A DNA stretch of 64,000 nt from Sanderia malayensis (lineage: Eukaryota; Cnidaria; Scyphozoa; Semaeostomeae; Pelagiidae), in assembly GCA_013076295.1 (NCBI GenBank), contig RQOL01000814.1, positions 62,001 through 126,000 on the forward strand. Direction: 5' to 3'. Of this stretch, positions 1 through 8,714 are shown piece after piece. Position numbers and translations under genes: made by a program. How positions within the stretch are numbered: position 1 is the stretch's first letter; each line of letters begins with the position of its first letter. The notes under the pieces were generated by a model, which had not been told where the DNA came from, did not search any database, and saw only the letters and a list, made by a program, of their open reading frames with translations.

Positions 1-616
1 TTTAGGATTGTGTCGTACTCAAAGTTTTTATGTTAGTTAATACATGAAATTTATTAACTTTAGTTAATTAGGCACGGATTTTTCATATTGCGTGACTGTT
101 TTTTAATGCTAATCAACAACCAAAATTAACAGGGCCACACCAAGGGTGCGTTGATTACTTGACACATGCAAGGTATTTTAATCTGGCACCAATCGTAAAA
201 TATCACGCATAGCGATGCTGCCTGTATCTAATCTCAGCTTGATGAAAGTGACAAGCACAATAAACCAATCAGAGCTCCCAACACAGCAGGCTAACCAGCG
301 ACAAGCCAATCAAATTAAGCGAATCACCACGCAAAATACTCCCTTTATAAGACAATGCAAAGCCCTCAAAGGGCAACAATTTACAAACAAAGCAACATAT
401 ACATAGTTGCCAAGCAAATCAAGGAAACAAAAATTTACCCGCCCACCTCCCTATCCACCGATAGAGGCATATCCAAGGTTCTACGAGCTACCTCTCACGA
501 ACCACCTGATTAATTGAAAGTCGCAATGCATCTGAGACGCCAAACTTTGCAGGAACTGGCAAAAGTGCAAACACTTCATATCACAAAAACTCGGAATAGC
601 ACATCAATAAACAATT
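1..616. other. Gene-free left edge
   Basis: No coding region can be supported here. The only open frame (about 63 codons near 215-406) has no recognisable domain and reads like random sequence. If the transposon end at 1320 belongs to an element whose other end lies outside the window, this stretch could be inside that element. Confidence 0.4.
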
Positions 617-798
617 AACGGACAGCGTCCGTAAATTCGCACCCTATGTTAAACAAAACGGACAGCGTCCGTAAATTCCGAGTCAGGGACAGCGTCCCTA
701 AATTCCGAGTCAGGGACAGCGTCCCTAATTTCCAAGTCAGGGACAGCGTCCCTAAATTCCGAGTCAGGGACAGCGTCCCTCAGGGACAGCGTCCCTGC
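617..798. repeat. 27-bp tandem repeat with palindromic core
   Basis: Seven copies of a GGACAGCGTCC core, a near-perfect inverted repeat (GGAC-AGC-GTCC), are seen. Four of them are spaced exactly 27 bp apart, separated by the spacer AAATTCCGAGTCAGG. The first two copies have the CGGAC/GTCCG variant and the rest GGGAC/GTCCC, so the hairpin arms changed together. The array looks like the iteron-type terminal repeats of the DNA transposons further right, but no partner array was found. Confidence 0.85.
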
Positions 799-980
799 CC
801 CTCCGCTCGCACTTCGTTCCTTGCAAATGCGTTTCCTACACCGCCCACAATATCGTAATTAACGGTTTTAATTTATGTATAACATCATTGATATATTTAC
901 GTATTATTACCTAACAATTATGTTGTAAATTATGATGATGATGAAGATGACTATGTTGTAAATTATGATTATGATGATGA
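799..980. repeat. AT-rich spacer with GAT-type microsatellite
   Basis: A short gene-free stretch. Positions about 928-990 are an imperfect ATG/ATT trinucleotide microsatellite. No gene or element boundary could be seen. Confidence 0.5.
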
Positions 981-1320
981 TTATGATGACTCAAAGCATA
1001 TCGCAATGGTTTGTTCTTGCGATTCTCTGCGGTAGGAGTGAATAATTAACAAAAAATAATATCTTACAGCTTCTTCCAGCTCATCTTCATCGGCCATCTT
1101 AGACTTAAAATTAAGAACTGAAAATGTTTGCTAATTTTAATTTTTGGCGGGAAAGTAAACCTCGTTTCCGCACAGTCTCTTTTACATGTTTGTCTTTGTG
1201 TATTGTATTGTGTTGTGTTTTGGATCTGTGTATTGTGTTTTGAATAAACGTATTGTGTTTTGGACATTTGTGTTGTGTTTTACATGTGTGCGTTGTGCTT
1301 TGCACTTGTGGGCCACCGTA
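981..1320 (-). mobile_element. Right terminus of an IS3EU-like DNA transposon (partial)
   Basis: The sequence ending at 1320 (TGCACTTGTGGGCCACCGTA) matches the right terminus of the element at 5761-6399, so it is a transposon end of the same family. As in the complete relatives, an array of short TTGTGTTTTG-type repeats (about 1195-1300) lies just inside the end, and an ATG reading away from the end follows at 1097. That frame (1097 down to 981, 38 codons) opens MADEDELEEA, like the transposase starts of the other copies, and then stops. A GTAAGA at the tenth codon could be a splice donor. The left end was not found, so this is either a deletion derivative or an element running off the window. 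Confidence 0.55.
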
Positions 1321-1573
1321 CAATTCCAATGCCGAAACCCCGCCAAGCTCACTTGAACCTTTGAACAATAAGAACAGCAACGGAAGTGGAAGTGTTCTAT
1401 TGTTACATGCTATTAGGAGCGACAATTAAGTTCGACGCTTAACTTCGTGCCGCTCCAGAGTCGCTCCACTGCCGTACTTAATTGTATGTGATTCGGCGCA
1501 TGAGAAGAGCGACGTTTAACTTAAGTCTGAGACACAGGATTCAACGTCAAAGGTTTACCCCAGTCAATCGAAC

Positions 1574-1857
1574 GTGGTAACGACCGATGCGAAGGAGACA
1601 GGTTCGTTATATGTCGGAACGCAGAATTCTGTATTGTTGCAGACAGCGCAAGCATTTGTGTATCAATCGGGATCAACGGAAAAGGTCACAGCTTGTCTTG
1701 TTTTTGATTCTGGGAGTCAACACAGCTATGTTAAGGAAGACCTCGTGCAGAGATTAAAATTGCCTACTGTCGGAAAAGAGACGTTGAATGTAAAGGTATT
1801 TGGTTCCCGGGCAGGAGAAATTAGATCTTACCCTATCGTTGACCGTATGATTGCACG
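1574..1857 (+). pseudogene. BEL/Pao aspartic protease fragment
   Basis: This frame shows the DSGSQHSYV motif, which matches the D-S/T-G active site and following strand of the Pao-type retropepsin (DUF1758 family). The family cuts the retrotransposon polyprotein. The protein breaks at residue ~95, where the fold-back element at 1858 is inserted. It resumes at 3894, in frame, with the rest of the protease. It is a relic and not expected to be expressed. Confidence 0.75.
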
Positions 1858-1910
1858 GGCTATCTGTAAAAGGGGGAACGGGGAATCAGGGAACGGGGAA
1901 CGGGGAATAT

Positions 1911-1968
1911 GAAAAAGGGGGAATATGACGTCACACGATGTCGTATGACGTCATATTCCCCCTTTTTC
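1911..1968. repeat. Palindrome with two TGACGTCA sites, left arm
   Basis: The 58-bp segment is an inverted repeat able to form a long hairpin with a ~10-base loop. Its arms each contain TGACGTCA, the consensus CRE/ATF binding octamer. The same palindrome occurs in the right arm of the element at 3783-3840. Confidence 0.85.
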
Positions 1969-2452
1969 AAATCTGTAAAAGGGGGAATCTGTAAAAGGGG
2001 GAATCTGTAAAAAGGGGAATCTGTAAAAGGGGGAATCTGTAAAAGGGGGAATCTGTAAAAAGGGGAATCTGTAAAAGGGGGAATCTGTAAAAAGGAGAAT
2101 CTGTAAAAGGGGGAATCTGTAAAAGGGGGAATCTGTAAAAGGGGGAATCTGTAAAAAGGGGAATCTGTAAAAGGGGGAATCTGTAAAAAGGAGAATCTGT
2201 AAAAGGGGGAATCTGTAAAAGGGGGAATCTGTAAAAAGGGGAATCTGTAAAAGGGGGAATCTGTAAAAAGGGGAATCTGTAAAAGGGGGAATCTGTAAAA
2301 AGGAGAATCTGTAAAAGGGGGAATCTGTAAAAGGGGGAATCTGTAAAAAGGGGAATCTGTAAAAGGGGGAATCTGTAAAAAGGGGAATCTGTGAAAGGGG
2401 GAATCTGTAAAAGGGGGAATCTGTAAAAAGGGGAATCTGTAAAAGGGGGAAT
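1969..2452. repeat. 16-bp iteron array, left arm of fold-back element
   Basis: About thirty head-to-tail copies of a 16-bp unit (CTGTAAAAGGGGGAAT and variants with AAAAAGGGG or AAAAAGGAG) are seen. The array translates on the minus strand into long open frames of PFTDSPFYRF-type repeats. These are by-products of a repeat with no stops and not genes. Confidence 0.9.
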
Positions 2453-3667
2453 AGTTTGCAATTAACTGAAAAATGATGCAATATTCGCGTGGGTTTATAA
2501 TTTATTTGTACAATGCTCTTGTCGTATACTACGTGATAAATTAATGTTAAATAGCCTCGAAATTATTATTTACACCGTTCTGTTATTCACAAACACAATA
2601 AAGAGCAGCGCAGCCAATCAAAATGCCAGCTGGTCAGCCAAAAAGGTGGCTAATCATTGTTGTTCCACAATCACGAAACAATAGAAAATTTTCTGAAATC
2701 GCAGACTGTTCAGATTGGCTGAGAACTGTTAAAGACTGCACGCAGGCTAACAAAACCCGAGCCTGTCAGACATAAAAGCTGACAGAAAGATAATAACACA
2801 GCTGTCAAACTGAACGAGCACGTTTTGTGAGCATAACATGTAACCACCACACAAGATGAACAACTAACAACTAACCAAAAACATTTCTAAAAGTCTATCT
2901 TATGTATTGAAAATAAATGTCTATCACTTTGTAATGGTTTCTATAATTAGAAATTCTAAAAGTAAACATGAAACCAAAGAACGCACTGGGTCAAATAGCT
3001 GGTCGTTTGTATTTTGTGATGATGATAGGTCTTAGGTCTGATGATCGCAATAGCGTGAAACTCCGAGTAATAACATATATGTAGTATTCTTTGTGCGTTA
3101 CTTCTATTGTAGACTTGCGTTTATATATGAGACAAATATGAAATCATGCCACACTGTGCTATTTCACTACAGGAGAGGTGAAACTTCACCTGGGTAAAAC
3201 TTCATTGGAAATTTGGCAAGCGGCAGATTGATGATTGAGGATAAAATGTAGCATGTATATAAGCAACGGGGCGCTAATTGCAAAAGTATGCGCTTCAGTA
3301 AGAAAAGGAAATAGCAAGTAACGTGAGGAAAAAGTCACTTAGATGCTAAAACACCAACGTCAATATTATTTTATATATTCTTATATAAAAGGGCCACACG
3401 AGCACACGAGCAAGATAAAGACATTCTGTTAAGGATTGAAAAAATCAGCACTCTGGTTGTCTGTGTATATATGGTTTCCTTTGGAAGGTTTGCCTTGTTT
3501 GCTTCACACACCATGACGAAAAAGACATTTCAATATTGTTTTATATAGGTTTGTTCGCTGCTGCTGCTGTTATTGTATTATTATTTTTCATTATGTTGGA
3601 TTATTTTAGTTTAGTTTAGAAATGTACCTCACGTGAATATTGCGGCTTTTTGAGTTAATTTCAAACT
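2453..3667. other. Non-coding core of the fold-back element
   Basis: No open frame of note and no transposase motif is seen. The stretch is AT-rich and unlike the flanking arms. It is most likely the unrelated interior of a non-autonomous element. Confidence 0.5.
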
Positions 3668-3781
3668 ATTCCCCCTTTTACAGATTCCCCCTTTTACAGA
3701 TTCCCCCTTTTACAGATTCCCTCTTTTACAGATTCCCCCTTTTACAGATTCCCCCTTTTACAGATTCCCCTTTTACAGATT
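3668..3781. repeat. 16-bp iteron array, right arm of fold-back element
   Basis: About seven copies of the same 16-bp unit as the left arm, in inverted orientation. The arms therefore differ in copy number (about 30 versus 7), as expected if the arrays grow or shrink by slippage or unequal exchange. Confidence 0.9.
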
Positions 3782-3782
3782 T

Positions 3783-3840
3783 GAAAAAGGGGGAATATGA
3801 CGTCATACGACATCGTGTGACGTCATATTCCCCCTTTTTC
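3783..3840. repeat. Palindrome with two TGACGTCA sites, right arm
   Basis: This is the inverted counterpart of the palindrome at 1911-1968, again with two TGACGTCA octamers around a short loop. The remaining terminal segment of GGGGAACGGGG type follows to 3893. Confidence 0.85.
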
Positions 3841-3893
3841 ATATTCCCCGTTCCCCGTTCCCTGATTTCCCGTTCCCCCTTTTACAAATAGCC

Positions 3894-4054
3894 TGATTGC
3901 AAGCACCGATGGAGGTTTTTCAACACCAATTAGAGCTTATTCAATCCCAGAGATTTGCGATGCAATTGCTAATCAAGATATCAAGAAGGCGGTACAGAGT
4001 TTTGAACATTTGAAGGGTTTGAAATTAGCGGATTATAACGACGGAGCCGATGCC
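3894..4054 (+). pseudogene. BEL/Pao protease continuation
   Basis: This is the continuation of the BEL copy 1 protease after the fold-back insert. The frame reads from the target duplication through GGFSTPIRAYSIPE to a point just before the transposon at 4055. After that insert it continues at 5409 with a segment (SISILVGADNL) like the LIG-D/S-x-Y motif that ends Pao proteases. Confidence 0.6.
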
Positions 4055-5408
4055 TATGGCGCGCCGTCCCGGCAAAAATTCAAACTTGTGTGTGTACCTC
4101 AAATATGTGTGGTGTGTACCTCAACTGTGTGCGGTGTGTACCTCAACTGTGTGCGGTGTGTATGTCAAAATTCAAACTTGCGTGTGTATGTCAATTGTGT
4201 GTGGTGTGTATGTCAAAATTCAAACTTGCGTGTGTATGTCAAATTCGTATAGAAGATGTTGTGCGTGGTCGCTCGTTAGCGTTATTAGCCTCATCACAAC
4301 CACGTGCGTCAATGTGTCCATTTTAGAAATCTGCTGCAAAATGGAGGATGCACTTGCAGACTTGTTGTCTTTATGTAGACCTGTAATTCAGGACCTGGTG
4401 ATCTCACGGAATAAATTCGTCTTCTCACCAAGAACAGTTTCCTTGCAATTTTCCTAATAGGATCAACTCTTTTCATTGAGTCTCGTATTCTCCACCTTTG
4501 CACCTTTATGCCTCGCGAACGCAGAGCTCCAGCTACCATAGTCTCCCCACTACTAGGTGATATCCTTATTGTTTCTGCGACGACGCCATCCAACTCATCA
4601 TTGCTCATATCATTGAATTCCATATCCATAAAGTTTTGAAATAATTGTCTTTTATGCCAAAGAGTTCTGACACTAATACCCAAAAGCGATGCTATTTCTG
4701 TCCAGTTCATTCCAATAGCTCTTAGACCTTCAACCTGTGCTTGGCTCACAATAAACTTTGGCCGACCAGGTTCTCCCGAATGCTCTTTTAAACAGTTTTG
4801 CACAGTTGTCTTGCTGCCAGATGCCAAAGATTCAATTTTTTCCATGAGATAATTTGCAATGAACTGGACGTTTTCTGTTATGTTTGGAGGTAAATCGTAT
4901 TGATATACTAATTCATAAAGCATAGTCGCCACAAGCTTCGCACGAACTAAAATTTGCTCAATGCGTTGATCTGATTCAGACAATAATGAAACCCCAAGGT
5001 CCTGAATTACAGGTCTACATAAAGACAACAAGTCTGCAAGTGCATCCTCCATTTTGCAGCAGATTTCTAAAATGGACACATTGACGCACGTGGTTGTGAT
5101 GAGGCTAATAACGCTAACGAGCGACCACGCACAACATCTTCTATACGAATTTGACATACACACGCAAGTTTGAATTTTGACATACACACCACACACAATT
5201 GACATACACACGCAAGTTTGAATTTTGACATACACACCACACACATTTGAGGTACACAGGCAAGTTTGAATTTTGACATACACACCACACACATTTGAGG
5301 TACACACCGCACACAGTTGAGGTACACACCACACACATTTGAGGTACACACCACACACATTTGACATACACACACAAGTTTGAATTTTTGCCGGGACGGC
5401 GCGCCATA
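4055..5408. mobile_element. IS3EU-like DNA transposon, internally deleted copy
   Basis: The ends are inverted copies starting TATGGCGCGCCGTCCCGG, flanked by a perfect 6-bp target duplication GATGCC (4049-4054 and 5409-5414). The inverted repeats are about 340-360 bp long. They consist mostly of tandem GTGTGTACCTCAA and TTCAAACTTGCGTGTGTATG units, and they reach into the first ~20 codons of the transposase gene. One full gene start therefore lies at the right end and a mirrored copy at the left. Only the N-terminal half of the transposase remains and no HECT gene is present. TAY termini and a 6-bp duplication agree with what I recall of the IS3EU superfamily. Confidence 0.85.
4399..5052 (-). 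pseudogene. IS3EU-like transposase, N-terminal half
   Basis: The frame starts at an ATG at 5052 (MEDALADLL). It holds an N-terminal helical region, then a helix-turn-helix DNA-binding segment beginning GRPKF (residues ~95-145, with WTEIASLLGISVRTL), then the R-R-R-I-Y-S-V stretch that in the full-length copies comes just before the catalytic core. The catalytic D-D-E core is entirely missing. The frame runs from SPGP straight into the mirrored left inverted repeat, so the deletion joint lies within a short CCAGGTCC-like homology. It cannot code for an active transposase. Confidence 0.8.
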
Positions 5409-5760
5409 GATGCCAGTTCGATCAGTATTTTGGTTGGTGCTGACAATCTTGCAAGATATTTTACTGGATGTGTGAAACGGGGGGAGACCGTGTTGTTTTT
5501 GATGCAAGCTCGAAAGTAAGTGATAAATTGCCATCACTGAATGATTGTGTATACATTGGGCCGGTAATGGCCCCAGCGATCGTAGATATTTTATTACGTT
5601 TTCGAGCTTACTCTATTGGTTTAGTGGCGGATATTGAAAAGGCATTTCTCAATATTTTTGTTGATGAAAGTCAAAGAGATCTTATGCGTTTTCTGTGGGT
5701 GTCTGATGTCAAGGATAATGACCCTTCGATTGTAGTTCATCGCTACAGGACAGTATTGTT
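5409..5760 (+). pseudogene. BEL/Pao protease end fused to reverse transcriptase
   Basis: The protease end (to ~5478) is joined to an RT segment containing VVFDASSKVSD, the BEL/Pao version of the RT region leading to the first catalytic aspartate, and VADIEKAFLNI, which carries that aspartate. The linker normally between protease and RT is missing. The frame is cut at 5760 by the element at 5761 and resumes at 6406. Confidence 0.75.
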
Positions 5761-6399
5761 TACGGTGGCCCACAAGTGCAAACCAAAACTTTCTTTTTGA
5801 AACCAAATCTTTCTTTTTGAAACGAAATCTTTCTTTTTCAAACCAAATCTTTTTTTTTCAAACCAAATCTTTTTTTTACAATCGAAATCTGTAAGAAATG
5901 GCAACTTCTTGCTGCAATCGAAAATACCACCAGGTACGGCCTGATTGTGAGAACGGAGGGAATGATGTATTGCGAATGTTGTGATGCAGTTGTGAAGCTT
6001 CACTTCACTTTAAATTTTGCGAAAAATGTGGGGCAGAGCTCGATCAAGAAGAGCTAACGATTACTTACTATTTTGACCAAGGGATCAAGTATGAGAAAAT
6101 AATTTTATTCCTTTCAAAGCATCATGGCATGCAGATGTCCATACGAACATACTCGATCCCTTGGTTTGAAGATTTGGTTTGAAAAAGAAAGATTTCGTTT
6201 GAAAAAAAAAGATTTCGTTTGAAAAAGAAAGATTTCGTTTCGAAAAGAAAGATTTGGTTTCAAAAAGAAAGATTTGGTTTGAAAAAAAAAGATTTGGTTT
6301 GAAAAAGAAAGATTTCGTTTCAAAAAGAAAGATTTGGTTTCAAAAAGAAAGATTTGGTTTCAAAAAGAAAGTTTTGGTTTGCACTTGTGGGCCACCGTA
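5761..6399. mobile_element. Short IS3EU-like non-autonomous element
   Basis: The inverted ends begin TACGGTGGCCCACAAGTGCA and are flanked by a perfect 6-bp target duplication ATTGTT (5755-5760 and 6400-6405). Removing the element restores the BEL RT frame (VLF then GMACSPF). The arms are tandem repeats of a 19-bp AACCAAATCTTTCTTTTTG unit, with more copies on the right. The interior carries the start of a transposase-like gene on the + strand. The terminal 19 bp match the transposon end at 1302-1320, so the two share a family. Confidence 0.85.
5962..6176 (+). pseudogene. Transposase N-terminus remnant (zinc ribbon plus helix-turn-helix)
   Basis: Starting at tandem ATGs at 5962/5965, one frame shows a Cys-x-x-Cys pair (MYCECC). 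One base of shift later a second pair (FCEKCG) appears, together making a likely zinc ribbon. It is followed by ITYYFDQGIKYEKIILFL and HHGMQMSIRT, which look like the two halves of a helix-turn-helix that recognises transposon ends. The frame then runs into the right inverted repeat. I infer that this is the N-terminus of a transposase differing from those in the neighbouring elements. One frameshift near 6010 breaks it. Confidence 0.5.
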
Positions 6400-6405
6400 A
6401 TTGTT

Positions 6406-6560
6406 TGGGATGGCGTGCTCACCTTTTTGTTTGAATGCAACATTTCATATCAGAAAATATTATCAGCTCAACGAGGGAATGGCGGAGGACATGGTCCGCA
6501 GTTTCTACGTCGACGATTGGACCTGCGGGAGAGCAAACGAAGAAGAAATCATGATGAAAT
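6406..6560 (+). pseudogene. BEL/Pao reverse transcriptase, YVDD region
   Basis: The RT frame continues after the insert at 5761-6399 with ACSPFCLNATF and then SFYVDDW, the catalytic Y-x-D-D box. It stops being BEL-like at about 6560, where DIRS-related sequence begins. The 3' part of pol (RNase H, integrase) is absent. Confidence 0.75.
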
Positions 6561-6668
6561 TGAAAATTAACCGAGTACTTACCGGTATGAAGGGTAATTT
6601 GTATTCTATTGACCTGTGGGGACAAGAAAGTAGACAACATGAGATACCGCGCACGCGCATTTCACTCA
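6556..6668 (+). mobile_element. DIRS terminal fragment
   Basis: About 110 bp match, in inverted orientation, the sequence next to the DIRS element at 18885-18965. They then run into ATGAGATACCGCGCACGCGC, which is also found just inside the right terminal repeat of that DIRS element (23235-23272). The first part is itself a diverged form of the DIRS inverted terminal repeat. This is therefore a truncated end of a related DIRS element. Confidence 0.6.
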
Positions 6669-6954
6669 CTATTTAAAGACTACACTGAGCGTAGGGGGAG
6701 GGCGCACCACACTGAAAAACTCGATAAAGTTGATGTAAGTTGACATCTCACAGAAGGGCCGCACTAATAAGTTAATTGATGCAGATGCGCCCAGTGAAAA
6801 CTGAATTCTCGACAAAGGGGGCGTGATGGAAAATCTTCAAAGGTTCCGTCGCGCAGCCCCAGAGCTGCACTTTCACTGGAAAATCTCTGATAAACCAGCA
6901 TGATCAGGCAGATCTGGCTCTAACATTTATTAACACCTTGAAAATACAATGCTG
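6669..6954. other. Gene-free spacer
   Basis: No open frame, repeat or motif could be identified. The segment lies between the DIRS fragment and the target duplication (CACATC, 6955-6960) of the HECT transposon. Confidence 0.4.
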
Positions 6955-6960
6955 CACATC

Positions 6961-7195
6961 TATGGCACGCCAAACCCGTCAAAAGTTTTTAAAACTGTTG
7001 TTGGCAGTTGAAATTATATTGTCAAGATCCTGAAATTTGTTTGCTGTTGGGATACATAGATTTTGTAATTAGAATTGTTGTTAGTAAAATTAGAATTAGA
7101 ATTAACAAATGCAGAATTGTTGCCAAAGTTTGAAATTCTGATTGTCAAATTTTCAAATTCTGATTGTCAAATTTTCAAATTCTGATTGTCAGTGT
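6961..7195. repeat. Left terminal inverted repeat, copy 1
   Basis: It matches the right end (16862-17188) in inverted orientation across about 200 bp. Inside the unique outer part lie three copies of a ~22-bp iteron of CAAATTCTGATTGTC type. The right end carries about nine. Confidence 0.85.
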
Positions 7196-8357
7196 ATGGC
7201 CAAACGAGGCTACACATTCCGCTGCATCGAGGCTGTGGCCACGTTGTTTGATTTAATTCGGTTCGGTGTTTGAAACTTCCCTTCTAAAGCCAAAACTTCT
7301 TCACTCACAGAACGTGGCATTCTTTGAACATTTTGCTGTTTCCTGGGTTTTCTTCATTGTTTGATTTTGCTTCGCGTCTCCATCATGTCTGCTGCTCACC
7401 GTTTGTTGAGCACAATTTTAGATGATGTCAGTGCTTTAGCAGAAGCACTAAACTCTGAAGCAAACGAAAGTCAACCTCAGCTACCAAACGAATCTGTGCC
7501 ATCACCCACATCAGTGGAAGAAGAAGTAACATCATTGTTTCGAGGGCGAGTAGCTACGACTACGACGAGTGCGACTCCTCAGACCAGAAGTGCGCCATTA
7601 TCATCTGGCCCTAGCAGTTCCAGCGGGATATCAAGAATCTTGAACAGGCCTGTAAGACCCGCCTTCAGCAATTACGCTTCCAGTGCCAGTCACCGACCTG
7701 GCACCTCATCGTTGCCTTATGCATCTGCATCCCCAGTGGCAGTGCCAACTTTTAGGCCGTCTGCAGCGACAACAACCAATTTTAATGCTGTAAGAAGAAG
7801 GCCATTTCCACCAAAAAGAGGGAAAAAGCCACAAGGTAGAAATGCACAAAAACAACAGAGTGGGCCCTTCTTTTTGGATGTTATCTTGCTAAGAAGTCCA
7901 AATGACGACATTGTTCCAAAACAACAACCCAAACTGGACCTGATGGAAAGAGGCCACATTTTCCATGGTGTTAAATTTGACAAGGAATGGAATGCTGTTG
8001 AAGTTGACAAGAAAATAAGAGATCTGTTCTCAAATTTACTTGGTTATGATTCTGGATATGAAATCGCAACATCAGTACATACCAAAATTGTAAAGCCCAC
8101 ATTGGATAGAGATCAACAGTTTGATGGACCATTTATTTACCGTCTCTTCAGAACAAAAACTTTGTACATTCTGCCAGACCATGAATTATTTCCAACAACT
8201 CCATTTTTCACAAATACGGAAGATAGCACATCTGAAGAAGATGATAAAGTCAATAACCCTAAAAAGGCCAAACTTGACATTGAAACAATGTTCATTGATT
8301 CTGACCCTTATGACTTCCCACCGTGTACATCTGAGTTGGTCGCTGCTGTAACAGCAG

Positions 8358-8650
8358 TGTCACGATTTACTCATGAGCATCGAGCCCGTTACGTAATCTC
8401 TATATTTAGTATCATCCGCAATGTTTTTATATGGAAACTTAACCTGCTACGTTTACGAAATTGTTTGCACACGTACCTATGTTATTTTTATAGTTTATGT
8501 AATTCCTTCCACGCAATGTTTATTTTTAGTTTTCCCTTTTATATAAATAAGTGAAATTGTGTCAGTAGAGAGATATACATTCGAGTAGCAGACTGAGAAT
8601 CTGGTTGAACTTTATCTTGTCTATTCCTCTCGGTATTGGGGTCTGTGACA
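8358..8650 (+). repeat. 5' LTR of gypsy element
   Basis: 293 bp with TG...CA ends inside inverted hexamers TGTCAC/GTGACA. A TATATAAA-like box lies at about 8539-8548. It appears identical to the 3' LTR. Confidence 0.95.
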
Positions 8651-8658
8651 ATTTAAAT

Positions 8659-8676
8659 TGGTGACAGGAGCGGGAT
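8659..8676 (+). promoter_or_regulatory. Putative primer-binding site
   Basis: TGG starts eight bases after the 5' LTR and is followed by TGACAGGAGCGGGAT, the position and TGG start expected for pairing with a tRNA 3' CCA end. I could not assign the tRNA. Confidence 0.45.
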
Positions 8677-8714
8677 ACTGATCGAGAGCAAGACTCGACG
8701 AACTCAAAATCAAC

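Larger units (their letters stand above)
1858..3893. mobile_element. Fold-back, Mutator-like non-autonomous DNA transposon
   Basis: The two ends are inverted copies, beginning GGCTATCTGTAAAAGG and ending with its complement. They are flanked by a 10-bp target duplication that matches at 9 of 10 positions (TGATTGCACG at 1848-1857, TGATTGCAAG at 3894-3903). Removing the element restores the BEL protease frame across the site. Each arm holds, in order, a GGGGAACGGG segment, a 58-bp palindrome and an array of a 16-bp CTGTAAAAGGGGGAAT unit. The interior (2453-3667) has no gene. A 9-10 bp duplication with long inverted arms suits the Mutator-like superfamily, but no transposase is present to prove it. 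Confidence 0.7.
1321..6560 (+). mobile_element. BEL/Pao LTR retrotransposon, copy 1 (decayed, multiply interrupted)
   Basis: Pieces of one BEL/Pao pol gene on the + strand are spread over this interval. They are an aspartic-protease part (1574-1857), its continuation (3894-4054 and 5409-5480), and reverse-transcriptase parts (5480-5760 and 6406-6560). Removing the three inserts at 1858-3893, 4055-5408 and 5761-6399, each with one copy of its target duplication, rejoins the pieces in frame. No LTRs are visible. Protease and RT are joined near 5478-5490, with the several hundred residues normally between them missing, so there was also an internal deletion. The 3' side stops at a DIRS fragment near 6560. 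Confidence 0.8.

Noticed and set aside
646..858. 70-codon frame of RDSVPKFRV repeats
   Set aside because: It is the translation of the 27-bp palindromic repeat, with no other sign of coding.
1951..2481. Long open frames encoding PFTDSPFYRF-type repeats
   Set aside because: They are translations of a 16-bp non-coding iteron array in a transposon arm, open in several frames at once.
1855..3896. Element at 1858-3893 considered a sixth IS3EU-like copy (TATCTG end, 6-bp duplication)
   Set aside because: The six flanking bases differ (ACGGGC and GCCTGA), while a 10-bp duplication outside GGCTAT fits and restores the BEL frame.
4010..4457. Cysteine/valine-rich frames (VWCVPQL type) that look like a small cysteine-rich protein
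   Set aside because: They read the GTGTGTACCTCAA iterons of the IS3EU-like inverted repeat; the same frames occur mirrored at 5067-5537.
7361..7384. Upstream start of the HECT frame at 7361
   Set aside because: It begins with TTG; the first ATG in frame is at 7385.
8358..8554. HECT frame extension beyond 8357
   Set aside because: Those codons are LTR sequence; the same frame recurs in the 3' LTR.
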